This document shows positions 23,318 to 34,662 of a stretch of DNA of 64,000 bases, piece by piece (positions within the stretch are counted from its first letter, which is position 1; every line of letters starts with the position of its first letter). Where the stretch lies: assembly GCA_025200525.1 (NCBI GenBank), contig CM045758.1, positions 168,108,261-168,172,260 of the forward strand. Reading direction: 5' to 3'. The DNA is from Camellia lanceoleosa. Lineage: Eukaryota > Streptophyta > Magnoliopsida > Ericales > Theaceae. The notes beneath the pieces are model-generated. The model saw only the letters and a program-made list of their open reading frames with translations, was not told the DNA's origin and made no database searches. The position numbers and the translations under genes are program-made.

Positions 23318-24270
23318 TTAAGTTGCTGCCATGGCTTTTTTGTTTCTTTTGTAGTCTTTTCCATGATTCTTCAATTTTGGACAATCCATCTTCATATGTC
23401 CAAAATTTTTGCACTCATAGCAAATAATAGGCTCTTTCTTGTTATCTTTGTTGTACTTTTTCTTGAAAGGTCTTCTTCCTCCATAATTATTTTTCTTGAA
23501 GTGCTTTTTGAGATTTCTACTAAACATGGCATAGCTTTCATCCTCATTGGAGTTTTTATGTTCTTCTTCATTTGATGAGGCTTTGAATGCAATTCTACTT
23601 TTTTTTTTTTTTTTTCAACATCCTCATGTCCTTTCATGGTGATCTTATGAGTCATAAGGGAACCCATAAGCTCATCCAATCCAAGTGTGGAAAGATCTTT
23701 GGCTTCTATAATGGCGGTGACCTTTGCTTCCCAATTCTTTGGTAAACACTTAAGAATTTTTCTTACTAACTCACTGTTAGTATAAGTTTTGCCAAGAGAT
23801 TTCAAAGAGTTTATAATTTCAGTAAATCTAGTAAACATACTTGAAATAGATTCATTAGAGTTCATTTTAAACAATTCATAACTAAGAACAAGCATATCAA
23901 TATGAGATTCCTTTACTTGGTTTGTACTTTCATACGTTACCTCAAGTTTGTCCCAAATTTCTTTTGCCGAATCACAACTTGAAATTCTATTATACTCTTT
24001 AGAGTTTAATCCACAAACAAAGGTGAGTTTGACTTTAGCATTGGCTTGCAATAATTTATGATCTCTCTCATCACATTCATCTTCAGTTTTAGGTACACTA
24101 ATATTGTTAATTAATTTGGTAGGAATTTTTGGACCTTTAGTGATAATAATCCACATGGCATAATCAGTGACTTGTAGGTATAGAGTCATCTTATCCTTCC
24201 AATGACTATAGTTGTTTTTGTCAAACAGTGGTGGCCTATTTGTGGCTTGTCCTTCAGCTAGGGTTGCCAT
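23318..24270 (-). pseudogene. Copia gag with zinc knuckle, frameshifted
   Basis: It starts with ATG 24270 (MATLAEGQATNRPPLFDKNN, then YSHWKDKM), the usual Copia gag opening. The UBN2-type gag core continues to about 23620. The nucleocapsid zinc knuckle CYECKNFGHMKMDC (CX2CX4HX4C) lies in another frame at 23527-23318. The change of frame falls at the 17-base T run 23599-23615, so slippage in that homopolymer probably caused it. Confidence 0.9.
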
Positions 24271-24310
24271 GGATTGAAACTCCTAGATGGTTAAATCTAA
24301 AACAAGAGTC

Positions 24311-24325
24311 TAGGCTCTTATACTA
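24311..24325 (-). promoter_or_regulatory. Primer binding site of the Copia element
   Basis: On the - strand TAGTATAAGAGCCTA follows the 5' LTR by two bases. It is a decayed form of the initiator-Met tRNA primer site TGGTATCAGAGCC. Confidence 0.75.
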
Positions 24326-24327
24326 AT

Positions 24328-25670
24328 TGTTACCCAAAAGACAACCTAAGAGGGGGGGTGAATTAGGTTTTTACAATTAAAAATTAATAATATCCTAATA
24401 AAAATTATGACTAGCACAATAGATAAATATAGTTAATGAAATAAAAATAATTAAAACAAGTGTTCTAACAACTATGTCAGTTAATGATTTTAGCATAGTG
24501 AAAATGTGAAATATAGCTACAACAATTTAAATAAAATAAAGAGATAAGGGAGAGAGAGGCAAACAAATTTATAGTCGTTCGGCTTCAACTCGGCCTACGT
24601 CCACTCCTCAAGCTTCACTTGAGATTTTCTACTATGCTCTAACTTCACGGGGGTGCTAGCAATCTCTTTACAAATGGAGCAATCCTCCACGGATTTTATA
24701 CGGATTTTACACAGACTTTCTAAGTCAAGAACACTAAGTGTACTACACTCTTACAAGATTGAAAATAATGTATTTTTGCTTTCACAGAAAGGTACAAGAA
24801 TTATCTCTCAAAGATAGATATAAAAATGAAGTTTTGGTTTTTCTGTAAACCTCACACAAGAAAGATGGGCTTAAAGTTATAAGGTTCAATGTATAATTTC
24901 TGAGAGAGGATGTAAACAAAAATTGAAGAATACTTCTCAGAAAATTTTTCAGAGAATAGATGTGAGTGATTATAAATCAAAGAATATTTTCAGGTTTTTT
25001 TTTTTTTTTGTAACTTGTTTTACATTAGAGGCTTTGGTATATATAATGAAAAATATAGCCGTTTATAACCGTTGTAGTCATCATTACTAATTTAAATATC
25101 TTCCACTTAAACTTTTTGAACATTTTGAACTATTCATTTGAATTTATAGCCATTGTAACTCCATCATTACTAATTTGAATATCTTTCCCTCTATCATTAC
25201 AAATTTGAATATCTTTCACTTGAATCTTTTGAACCTTTTGAACTATTCATTTGAATTCATAGCCGTTGTAACTTCATCATTACTATTTTGAATATCTTTT
25301 CCTCCATCATTACAAATTTGAATATCTTCCACTTGAATCTTTTGAACATTTGTTTTGTGCTATTTGAACTCCTGATTTAATCAAATATTAAATACATTCT
25401 AACAACATTTAGGATAATGATTTAGGTGGAAAATAATGGGACAAAATAAATTTTGATTCTATTTTTCTCTTTCAAATAAATTAAAACATAATTAAATAAA
25501 TCATCAAAATAAATTTTGGATTTAAAATATAATTAAATAAATTATCAAAATAAATTTTGGATTTAAAATATAATTAAATAAATCATCAAAATAAATTTTG
25601 AATTCTATTTTTCTCTTTCAAATAAATTAAAACATAATTAAATAAATCATCAAAATAAATAAGTCTAACA
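24328..25670 (-). repeat. 5' LTR of the Copia element
   Basis: It matches 12565-13818 over its length. It differs by a tandem triplication at about 25497-25640 (caaaataaattttggattta units), which the other LTR lacks, and by fewer units of the internal minisatellite at about 25075-25340. Confidence 0.9.
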
Positions 25671-26966
25671 ATTGTAATTTTGTATCAATATTAAATTAAG
25701 TTGCTGTTCTGATTTCTTACTTGCATGCAATCTTATGAACTCTAATGACAATTAACTTAGATTTTCCATTTGCATGCATTATGAAACTTAATTCCTTTAT
25801 AAATTTGATGGACAGATTCGTTAAGTTTATATTGGTCTAAGTTCTTTGCATATGTGATATCAAGAGAGAGAGATTCTTTGGAACCTACTAACACAATATT
25901 TTGCAAACTCAATTTAATTATTGTTAATGTCTATTTAAAATGATTTGCATTTTTTTTTTTTTTTTTTGATATGTTGATAGGTGTTGAATATTTTAAATTA
26001 TTTGTCTAGGTTTTGTACAATTCTTCATCAATTTTTGTTTTTCTTTTTAACTGAGAATATGAATTGTAATTTAAACTATTTTTTATAGGTTTTATTTTTA
26101 TTACACTTTTGATAAAAAAAAAATTTTTTGTTGCTTCTTTTTAAAACTCGGAAGAACTTTTATAATTTTGTTATATGATTATTTTAATATACTTTCACAA
26201 TTTCTTAATTTTTTATTGATATTATTTGTTGTTATTTATATTACTCCTTTATTTTAAAAAAAAGCCATGCATAACACGATTGAAAAAAACTAGTTAAAAA
26301 ATAATTTTAACTCATGAGATTACAGAATGAGACATAACTTTCTCGTGTGAGGTGTGACTCATTAAATGTGTGAATCTTATCACATATGAGAGTGTTGTGT
26401 CAGATTCTATAATCAAATTTTCTGCACGTAGAAAAATTAAATAAAATTTCATTTTTGTTGTTTTAATAAATCTATAGACAAAATCAAACCAATTGCAAAA
26501 TATAATTTTAACAATAGCCCATTACCAAAGAAATTATTTCGCTCACATTACACACTAATTGGTCTTTGGTCCTAATTATTTTCCTCTTTTGAACCATTTT
26601 CTGTATATTCTGTCAAGTGAATATAAAGACCGAAGAATTGGTCTTTGGTCCTAATTAATGCAATTACTTGACTATTTATATTTTGAAGTCATTTTTAACC
26701 CCAAAATAAATGTGATTTATAAATGTATTTTTCTAAATACTTTCCTGTATGACTTTTCTGAAAATATAATATTGTTAGCCTGTACATATATACTAATGCT
26801 ACACTGATCTCTCGCAAATAATGAAAAAATACAATTAATCTCACAACTTTATTACATTGACTCTTCTATAATAACTACTTTAACGGTGTAATACATGTGA
26901 TAAATTACTACATTATCCTTAAATATTTACTAATGGGAAATGACACAATTATGCTTCTTCTTATCT
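25671..26966. other. Non-coding spacer
   Basis: The first five bases are the ATTGT target duplication of the Copia element. The rest is AT-rich with no gene or clear element border. A short direct repeat (attggtctttggtcctaatta) occurs near 26559 and 26638. Confidence 0.45.
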
Positions 26967-26981
26967 AATGAATTTATCCAA

Positions 26982-27207
26982 CCCCCAAGGGTTGGCCTAG
27001 TGGTGGAGGCTTGGGACTTAGGAGTTTGCTCCTCTCAGGTCTCGTCAAAACCTCTTAGGTCTTATCAACTCTTGTGTTCTTGGTCATACAGAGCTTTGCT
27101 CGGCTTTTAAATGGCCACCGCTAGTGGGACGGTGGGATTGGTCCCCAGAATTAGTCGAGGTCTTGCGCAAGTTGGCCCGGACACCTGAGTTATCAAAAAA
27201 AAAAAAA
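26982..27207 (+). mobile_element. tRNA-derived SINE
   Basis: It begins cccccaagggttGGCCTAGTGG, which holds an A box of the RNA polymerase III promoter. A decayed B box (gtctcgtcaaaacct) follows at about 27039-27053. It ends in an A run and is flanked by an exact 15-bp duplication aatgaatttatccaa (26967-26981 and 27208-27222). This is the signature of LINE-driven retroposition. It has no coding capacity. Confidence 0.9.
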
Positions 27208-27585
27208 AATGAATTTATCCAATCACTCTCAGTCTCTAAATAGTGTATATTATTAAAATATAAAATATGATTGTTTAGTTGCAAGCGAGTTTTTAATGAA
27301 GTATAAAATGGAAATTGTAGTCTAACAAATAATCATTAATATTTTTCATCTGTTTGACTGATGGTATGGGACAAAATATTATGAGATTTATATTTTATAA
27401 GAGTACAATGTAATTTTATAAAAAATAAATAATAAAAATTAATGGACTAGTACCAACTCTAATTTATATCCATAAATTTAAACTGGGCTTAGTCGTATCT
27501 TGGGCTGGGACATGTCTGAGCGAGTTTGGGCCCAGGTGTGGGTCATATGACTCATTCATTTCAGCCCATGCTGCTGTGATTTGGG

Positions 27586-27610
27586 CTCTCTCTCTCTCTC
27601 TCTCTCTCTC
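27586..27610. repeat. CT microsatellite
   Basis: (CT)12 uninterrupted. Confidence 0.95.
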
Positions 27611-27907
27611 AAATTCCACAGGATGACTTCTCTTTCGACTTCGTTCCATTGTTGTACATGCTGTGTTTTAGAGCTAGTTGCAACTAATTAATCAAACATT
27701 TTTATTTTTTTTACAAGATAGTGGTTAGTTTGTTAGCAATTAGATTACAACGCAGACCAACGCCTCCTTATAGACTCAAACCTGAAATCTCACTCACCTT
27801 AACATCTAAATGTCCTTTCCATAACCACTTAGATAATTGTCCGAGGTCAATTAATTAATCAACTTGAGGGTTTATATTTGTAAAGCCCTTGAAATTCGAA
27901 TTGCTGA

Positions 27908-28036
27908 ATCATGTTCTATTTTAAAATTTGAAGTTGGTAGTCGTTGATGTAGTGAACAAGGCCACTGAAGAAATCATGTTCTATTTTAACATTTGAAGTT
28001 GGTAGTCATTGATATAGTCACAAGGCTACTGAAGAA
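27908..28036. repeat. 65-bp tandem duplication
   Basis: Two adjacent copies of a unit starting atcatgttctattttaa (27908, 27973) and ending cactgaagaa, with several substitutions. Confidence 0.85.
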
Positions 28037-28654
28037 ATTATGGCCCAGTGAATTGATTGATACTGATGATGCTGAAATCCATCCCCATGACCTGCCATAG
28101 AAAGTGAGTCTCGGTTGGCTGGCACCGGTGCGGTGCCGGCGAAAGTCTCTCTTATGCATAAGTTAGTTCACCTAGAACAAAATAATCTAGCGAGATGGAA
28201 AGAGATTTAAATTTTAAAATATTATTTTTTTTTACGTCTGTCTTATCTTAACCTTCTATAAATGAGCCACTTAATTGTGATGGGTCTTATGCGGTATGTG
28301 GTGCGTGTATGACTAACCAAACCCAAAGCTGCTTGTAGCTTAATTAATTGCATATCTTTAAGATACTAACATCTAATTTTGGAAGCTTTAGATGTGCTTT
28401 AATTGCATTTTGCGGAAGCTCCTAGAGGGTATCCTATTAAAATCATATTTGATTGTCATAATGACGTGTCTGATAGTAGGATTGGAATTGCTAATCAAAT
28501 CCTATAATCCTATTGATGGGAATAAAAAGACTATTTTGCCCATAATATACAAAACTAACAAAGTCACTTTTTATGTAATAAATTCTCTCATCTAATTTTA
28601 TAGATTTAATTTCAGTCAAATTAATACTATCACACTAATAAACAAATAAAACCT

Positions 28655-28820
28655 AGAATAATGTTATATATATTAATTAATGTATTAACTAGTGTATTAA
28701 CAGATGATGTGGCATAATTTTAAAGGTTTTGGACATTTGTAATTTATATAATAAATAGGGTCAGTAATAATGGCATAACACTAATTGGCACATTAATGTG
28801 TATACTAATTTCATCTTGTA
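28655..28820. mobile_element. Candidate MITE
   Basis: The left side (taatgttatatatattaatt, then gtattaactagtgtattaac) is roughly inverted on the right (read in reverse: aaattagtatacacattaat, then ccaattagtgttatgcc). Short, AT-rich and non-coding. No target duplication confirmed. Confidence 0.4.
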
Positions 28821-30707
28821 TTTTTAATTGGGATTTACCGCTACACTAATCTCATCACTCAATTCAGCTGTACTTACAATCTCAATCAACATAATCTAAA
28901 AAACAAACATGATTTAGGATGATTGATGAAGAAACTGAAAAGAGGATGAATCTTTCTTGACAGTTAAACCAATTTGTGAATTGTTGGACGCTTCCTAGTT
29001 GATTGCAATCTTCTTATCGACTTAAAAAAAATTATTTGCTAAAGTCCCTCAAATCTCCCAACCTTGTAATGAAATATGAAGTATAAGCCAATCGACTCCT
29101 TGGATAGAGAGTGACAAATATTATATTCAATATTCAATATTCATATATTGATCTGATCTGAGGTCGTCAATTATGACAGCCAAAATGTGACGGTCCCACA
29201 AAGGCAAGCTCCGCTGGCGAACCCATCTCAATTCTCTAATTCGGACTTTATTCAAGCTGCCTTTTATCACATTTATATTTTATTGTGTAAATTTTTATTT
29301 TTTGTATACATAAATTTATTTTTTAAACTGACAATAATACGGTGAATATAAAAAGTAATTTCACAAAATAAAACCAATGTGAGACAGAGAGTGGATTTTA
29401 AGTCGCGTCAACTTCTCTTTAATTCAGATTCAATTAGTGAAATCCAATCTCGAACATCAAATGGTGTTATGTTAACATTTTTAAAAAAATAAATAAATAA
29501 ATAAAGATTCAAAGCTCAAATTTATCAGCTCATTGCCAAACTCATTGACCCATTCAATATTGGATTGGACATCTTAGTTGGATTTAAATTTGAATTATGC
29601 GTGGTCATTAAATTCGACCTTTGATTTATTCAAAACAAATAAATAAATAAAAATTAACGTGGTATGATCTGGTCTCCGACTGAACTATCCAATTTAAATC
29701 CAGAATTAGAAAGAAGCCAAGCTCTTCTCAAATTCAATTATTAAACATATTTCTCTAGTATTTATTCCCAATATGTTAAAAAAAAGAAAAAGAAGAAAAA
29801 GGAGTACTTTACTAGCAGTAGCAAGATTGTCCATTTAGCATCCATTAAGGGATATTCTATGACCTCCATCCACGTCATCTATTGGGCAACCCATTACTGT
29901 TGCAACAACTTTTCATAATTTCAAATTCATAAACATAGAAAACTATTAAATCATATAGAGTCAAAATTGTGGAAAATTCGTATTTGAGTTTGATAAAATT
30001 TGAGAGGTCTATAAAGCTCATTACAGGTTCCATTTTAATAATTTGAACTGTTCATTTAGAGTTGTCAATATATATCATTTATGGGGAAAAAATAAGCCAA
30101 TTCGATAAATTATAACTTTTTTATTTTATCACGTTTGTCTTGGAATGATAAATATATTTTGAAAATAAATCATTCATTTTTTTTTTAGATGAACACAATA
30201 AAATAAATTATAATTATTGAATCGAATTAATTTTTTTAATTAATGATATATATGAAAAATTCTATAAATAAACGATTTACACCATCAAAATAATACCCAA
30301 TTGACATCGGAAAGTTTATCTTAACTATTTATTAATGATTGCAGAAGCCATAGAGTCCGAGCACGCAAAGCCACATGCAATGTTAAACTGAGGCAATTAT
30401 TGAGTGCTCTTACGTTTACGTTGTTTCACAACTCACATATTCTAATTATGAAAATGTCAAACTTTTCTAGGCAGCACTCTAATATTGGAGAATGAAACTC
30501 TCGAATTACTAATCTTGATTTAAAAACACTACTTTTACACATCACATCATAACGTTATAGACAGGTTATTGAGTTTTTTAACTCAAAATTTCTTTATCTT
30601 TTTTTAATTTTAAAATATTCATAATCATTCAATTATATTTCAATATTTTTATACTTCAAAATTTTTTAAATAATTTAATATTTTGAAATATAAGAGAGAA
30701 ATAATTT

Positions 30708-31108
30708 GAGACCATCTCCAACGGTGAATTTAATTTTTCATCAAATTTAAGTAAAAAAAAGCTAATTTTCTCAATCTGATATTTCTTCCTCTAACCGTGC
30801 ATTAAAAGGGAATGGGTCGACCGGTAAGGCAAAAAAATATATATATATATATTTTTTTTTTACTTGTTTGAACTTTTTTGACCGGTTTGAACCTACCTAT
30901 TTGAAAGGGAACCGGTCGACCGGTTGGTCTCCTCCAATGGTCACGCACAGTAAAATAATGAAATTTGTACCCTATTCTTACTTTGATGATTTTTTTGGTG
31001 AATTCTAATTTTGATACCAATTTACTGAAATCATTGGAGCTATAAAAAATGACTTTTTTATCAAAATTTAAATCTGATGCTAGATTTAATTCACCGTTAG
31101 AGATGCTC
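30708..31108. mobile_element. MITE with CATCTC-CAACGGTGAATT ends
   Basis: The left end GAGACCATCTCCAACGGTGA and the right end read in reverse (GAGCATCTCTAACGGTGA) form inverted repeats of about 25 bp with few mismatches, continuing aattTaa. It is 401 bp and non-coding. It carries the palindromic motif accggtcgaccggtt at about 30910-30925, and related motifs at 30816-30825 and 30880-30890. The superfamily is not resolved. Confidence 0.75.
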
Positions 31109-31202
31109 TGAAAATATAAAAGTCTCCCAAAACTGTGATAATGACTTGTCAATAAGCATCCATTCCTCCTAAACTAAAGAGAAATGCTTTAGAAAGTTTT
31201 TG

Positions 31203-31713
31203 GTAGTGTTTGGTAGAGTTTTGTAAATGTGATTTGAGAGTATGAGTTATATTTTGAGTTTGTGTGTTGTGAAATTATGATTTGAGTATAGAAAATTTGT
31301 TTGGTAAAGTGTTTTGAAAATAGTTTTGGAAAAGAGGTTTGATTTGAGTGGGGAATTGTTGATGTGACATTTGATATGTGATATAAAAATTTACAACTCA
31401 TAACTAAACATACAACTCAAAATTATTTTAAAACACATAAAAAATTAAAAAAAATTTAGGAAATATTTTTTTCGATTATATAAATCAATTGCAAAAAAAA
31501 AAAAATTACTGTTCCGGACAACCGGCCGGACGACCGGCCGGACATCCCCTTAGCACAAATTTTGAAAAAAAACACATCAGAAAAGAGCGGCTGAGGCAGC
31601 TTTCTCGCAGAGCTCTTGAAAGAGCTTTTGAAACGTGATTTGAGAGTCCTAAACAAACATCATACTGGAATACAAGTGTAGAATCACGTTTCAAGAATAC
31701 AACCAAACACAGC
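31203..31713. mobile_element. TIR element, TGTTTGG type
   Basis: The left TAGTGTTTGGTAGAGTTTTG and the right end in reverse, GCTGTGTTTGGTTGTATTCT, are similar and continue with aaatgtgatt / aaacgtgatt. About 510 bp, non-coding. At 31512-31545 there is a GC-rich block of ccggacaaccggccggac units. Probably an hAT-like or related MITE. Confidence 0.6.
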
Positions 31714-31837
31714 CTTTGATTCTCCTTGACACTAATTGGACAAATTTGGAGGTGATTAAACAAGGTATAACCAAATTTATGAAATTTTTTGAACAACTCA
31801 ATCGAGTGCAGTTAGGAACAAAGAGAATATGTCTTTG

Positions 31838-32567
31838 GCTTTGTTTGGGAAGTGAGTTGACTTTTTAATTTTTTTGGCTATTTTAACCTGGAGCTAAAAA
31901 GCCTGATTTGGAAAGGGTTTTTGACTTTTTTGACTTTTTTAATTTTTTTGTGAGAAAAAAATGTAATGATTATGTGTTGGATGTGATATTTTGTCTTAGA
32001 GTCTTGCTACGTCGCTCGAATTCGGATGCCCCCGAATCCCCCGAATCCAAAAGAGAAGGAGATCGAGAGAGAGACGGAGGCAAGGCAGAGGCGATCGACC
32101 GACGAAGAAGAAGAGAAGGACTGGAGGGGGCACACTCAACCGGGCAGAGGCAGAAATGGAGGCAAGGCGACGACTCCGACAGTGACGAAACAGAGGCACC
32201 ATTTCGTTGATGGAGTTCGAACCCAGCAACAGCGGCGACTCCGACTCCGACTTCTGCGATTGATATCTACCGTCGCATCCACCGTCGATAGCGGGGCTGG
32301 GACAGTGGGGTCAGCGATCGACGATCGTCTTCTCTCTCTCTCTCTCTCTCTTTCTCTCTTCCCCTCTGCCTCTGCTTCTCTCCCTCTCCCTCTCCCTCTT
32401 CCTGTTTCAAATCGAAATCCCCAAAACGACGCTGCTTGGGGATTAGGAGGCCAAATTCGAGCTCTCAAACATTATTCTTTGTCTTATTAGGTTAAAAAAT
32501 CTTTTTTTTTTTTTTTTAAAACTATTTTAGCCTAAAAAAATCTCAAAACTTACTCCCCAAACATAGA
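31838..32567. mobile_element. TIR element carrying a GC-rich cargo
   Basis: The ends GCTTTGTTTGGGAAGTGAGTT (left, from about 31838) and GTCTATGTTTGGGGAGTAAG (right, in reverse) are inverted repeats, continued by tttttttggcta / tttttttaggcta. Between about 32005 and 32460 the base composition changes to GC-rich with a gaaggagatcgagagagaga leader-like stretch and CT/CCCTCT runs. Several frames are open but none is a recognised protein. One short frame starts MEFEPSNSGDSDSDF at 32211. It may be the remnant of a transposase 5' exon or a captured host exon. Confidence 0.5.
32333..32402. repeat. CT / CCCTCT low-complexity tract
   Basis: A run of ct dinucleotides followed by ccctct hexamers. It sets apparent Ser/Leu or Arg/Glu runs in all frames. 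Confidence 0.9.
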
Positions 32568-33208
32568 CTTTACTTGTACCCAACCCAAACCACAAATATA
32601 ATAATAAATAAATAATAATATTACACAAGTCTATATGTAAATTACATAATATATTATTGAGTTTTTTTTTTCAAGTACCTACATTTGTATATACGTGTGT
32701 TCTGAATACGAATTGTTTAGTCAAAGCATTCACTTGCAAAGCGTACAGAATGGCGGCTCTCATGGGGATGTTGTCTGAAGTTAAATATAAACAACTTGCC
32801 AAATTGATGAAAATTATTAGTTAATATGAAATCGTGAATTTTATATTTTTTAATGGCAGCTTTTATGGGGATGCTCTCATAGGATGTTGTGATAGTAAGT
32901 TTTATTAATCATAAATTATTTTTTAATATTTTTTAATCACTCAATATGAAATCGTAATTTTTATCTTTTCTTAATAATCACAATATTTTTGTGACACTAC
33001 CTAATAATATCCAAAACTAACCAATAACTACTCCAACTAATTATATGAATGGCAGCCATTGAATGAATTAATTGTAATATTGTAAATAATAATGATGAAG
33101 TGACATGAATGATACCGACATTATTATAATCTTATCATTTGTGATTCTATGGATGGTATACTTGTACTACTTTGCTTTGATTAGGGCAGTTATGAATAAA
33201 TTACAATC
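32568..33208. other. Non-coding spacer
   Basis: Two imperfect copies of a unit with gaatggcggctctcatgggg / atggcagcttttatgggg (about 32750 and 32852), each followed by aatatgaaatcgt, suggest an old local duplication. No gene. Confidence 0.4.
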
Positions 33209-33592
33209 ATTATGTTTGTTTCTAATTTTTTTTTTTTAAAATTTTTTTTTTATTTTTTGTATTTTTTTATTTTTTTAATATTTTAAATAATTTTTAAAAT
33301 TTTTAGACACACTTAACATAAATACATTTAAAAAGTATAATTTTTGTGAAACAAATTTTTAAAAAATTCACTAAATACCAAATATATAAAAATTCAGTAT
33401 ATTTTTATATTTTTGTGTATTTATTAATTTTTTAAAATATTTTTTCACAAATATTTTATTTTTTAAATGCATTTAAGTAAGATGCATCTAAAAAAGTAAA
33501 CAAAATATTTAAAATTTTAAAAATATTCATTAAAAATAAAAAAATATGAAAAAAAAAATCACAATTTTTAGAAAATTGAAACCAAACACAGT
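33209..33592. mobile_element. Candidate MITE, very AT-rich
   Basis: The left TTATGTTTGTTTCTAATTTT and the right end in reverse, CACTGTGTTTGGTTTCAATT, are related inverted ends around an AT-only interior. Confidence 0.5.
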
Positions 33593-33796
33593 GAATAATT
33601 TTATAATTTTAATATAATCACATTATGCTTCCCCTAAATATTTCATAACCATTTTGTTCAAATTGTTAGACACAATAATTATACATAGCTTTAATAGTAG
33701 AGTATGGAAGAGAGGGAGAGTAGAGAGAGATAGAGAGAGGAGTGTGAGCCCCACCTTCACATGGACATTATCTACATCATCAAAGTTACATTCACT

Positions 33797-34196
33797 GTGT
33801 TTGGTTGTGATTTTTTGAATATGGTTTTTTGAAAATTTTATACAACTTGTTTGGTTATTCTAAAAAATGAGTTATGTTTTCAAAAAAATAAATGAGATAG
33901 GTAAGCTTTAGTAGAATAGGTACATATAAGTAGGCTTTGAAAATGAGATAGGTAGGCTTTAGTAGAATAGGTACATATAGGTACATATATGTATGTATAT
34001 ATATATATTTAAAAAATCTGAGAGAATGTTTTGATGTGATTTTTTTGTATTTTTTTAATTGTTTCAATCATTAATTTAGAGGAAAATTTGAAATTGTAAT
34101 GATATATTTTTTTAAAAACCAAACAAGCATTTTTTTCCAAAAAACAGTTTTCAAATCATTTTTTCAAAAAAAATTTCAAAAAACAACAACCAAGCA
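33797..34196. mobile_element. MITE-like element, TGTTTGGTTG ends
   Basis: The left GTGTTTGGTTGTGATTTTTT and the right end in reverse, ATGCTTGGTTGTTGTTTTTT, are inverted repeats followed by gaa/tttt-rich text on both sides. The interior has a duplicated ataggtaagctttagtagaa / ataggtaggctttagtagaa unit (33897, 33946). Confidence 0.6.
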
Positions 34197-34429
34197 TGCT
34201 GATTAGAACTCTCAAACATTATTCTTATTAGACATCACATCCTCTTATGTTTTAAAAAACTACAATAAACATAAAAAAATTTGATATAATTATATTAAAC
34301 TCTCTTAAAATTTTAATTTACATAATATTTAGCCATCTTTCATCAATAATTTGTTAGTTATATAAATAATAAAAAAATTGATTTTATCTTCTCTTTCACA
34401 TTGAATATATATTTTAGAGAAATTCTAAT

Positions 34430-34662
34430 ATGTACACCATTGAAAATATGTACTTCTAGTTATGTCATTTCTTTCTTTAGTTATAACTAATTTTCTTCTT
34501 CAGTTATGACATTAATTTAGTTATATGACTCATAAATTCTTTAGTTATGTCTCGTGTTGTGTTTAATTATGATATATAATTTTTAGTTATAACTCAAAAA
34601 GTATAAAATTATGTCATTTTTTTTTTTAATTATAAGGTGCATATGTACTATATGTTTTTCCT
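34430..34662. mobile_element. Candidate MITE
   Basis: Ends aatatgtacaccattg (left) and catatgcaccttataatt (right, in reverse) enclose several tagttatgtc / tagttataac repeats. Weak evidence. Confidence 0.35.

Larger units (their letters stand above)
12565..25670 (-). mobile_element. Copia LTR retrotransposon, SIRE/Maximus-like, decayed, with nested insertion
   Basis: Two LTRs in direct orientation (12565-13818 and 24328-25670) begin TGTTACCC and end AGTCTAACA, and are flanked by the same 5 bp ATTGT. Coding order on the - strand is gag, protease, integrase, RT, RNase H, which defines Copia. The wording of the RT (FEMSMMGELNYFLGLQIKQ) is that of the SIRE/Maximus lineage. The element is inactive: frameshift in gag, stops in protease and RNase H, and a 4.4-kb insertion between integrase and RT. 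Without that insertion it would be about 8.7 kb. Confidence 0.92.
27223..30707. other. Non-coding region with minor repeats
   Basis: No supported gene. It contains a CT microsatellite, a 65-bp tandem duplication and a possible MITE (listed separately). The remainder is AT-rich unclassified DNA. A run of bases near 29190-29225 is GC-richer but shows no coding frame of note. Confidence 0.45.

Noticed and set aside
26982..27207. tRNA gene
   Set aside because: The A-box-like text does not fold into a full tRNA here, and the poly(A) end and target duplication show a SINE.
32026..32490. 154-residue + strand ORF and 110-residue - strand ORF in the GC-rich cargo
   Set aside because: Both owe their length to GC-rich low-complexity runs (Arg/Glu, Ser/Leu). 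Neither resembles a protein family.
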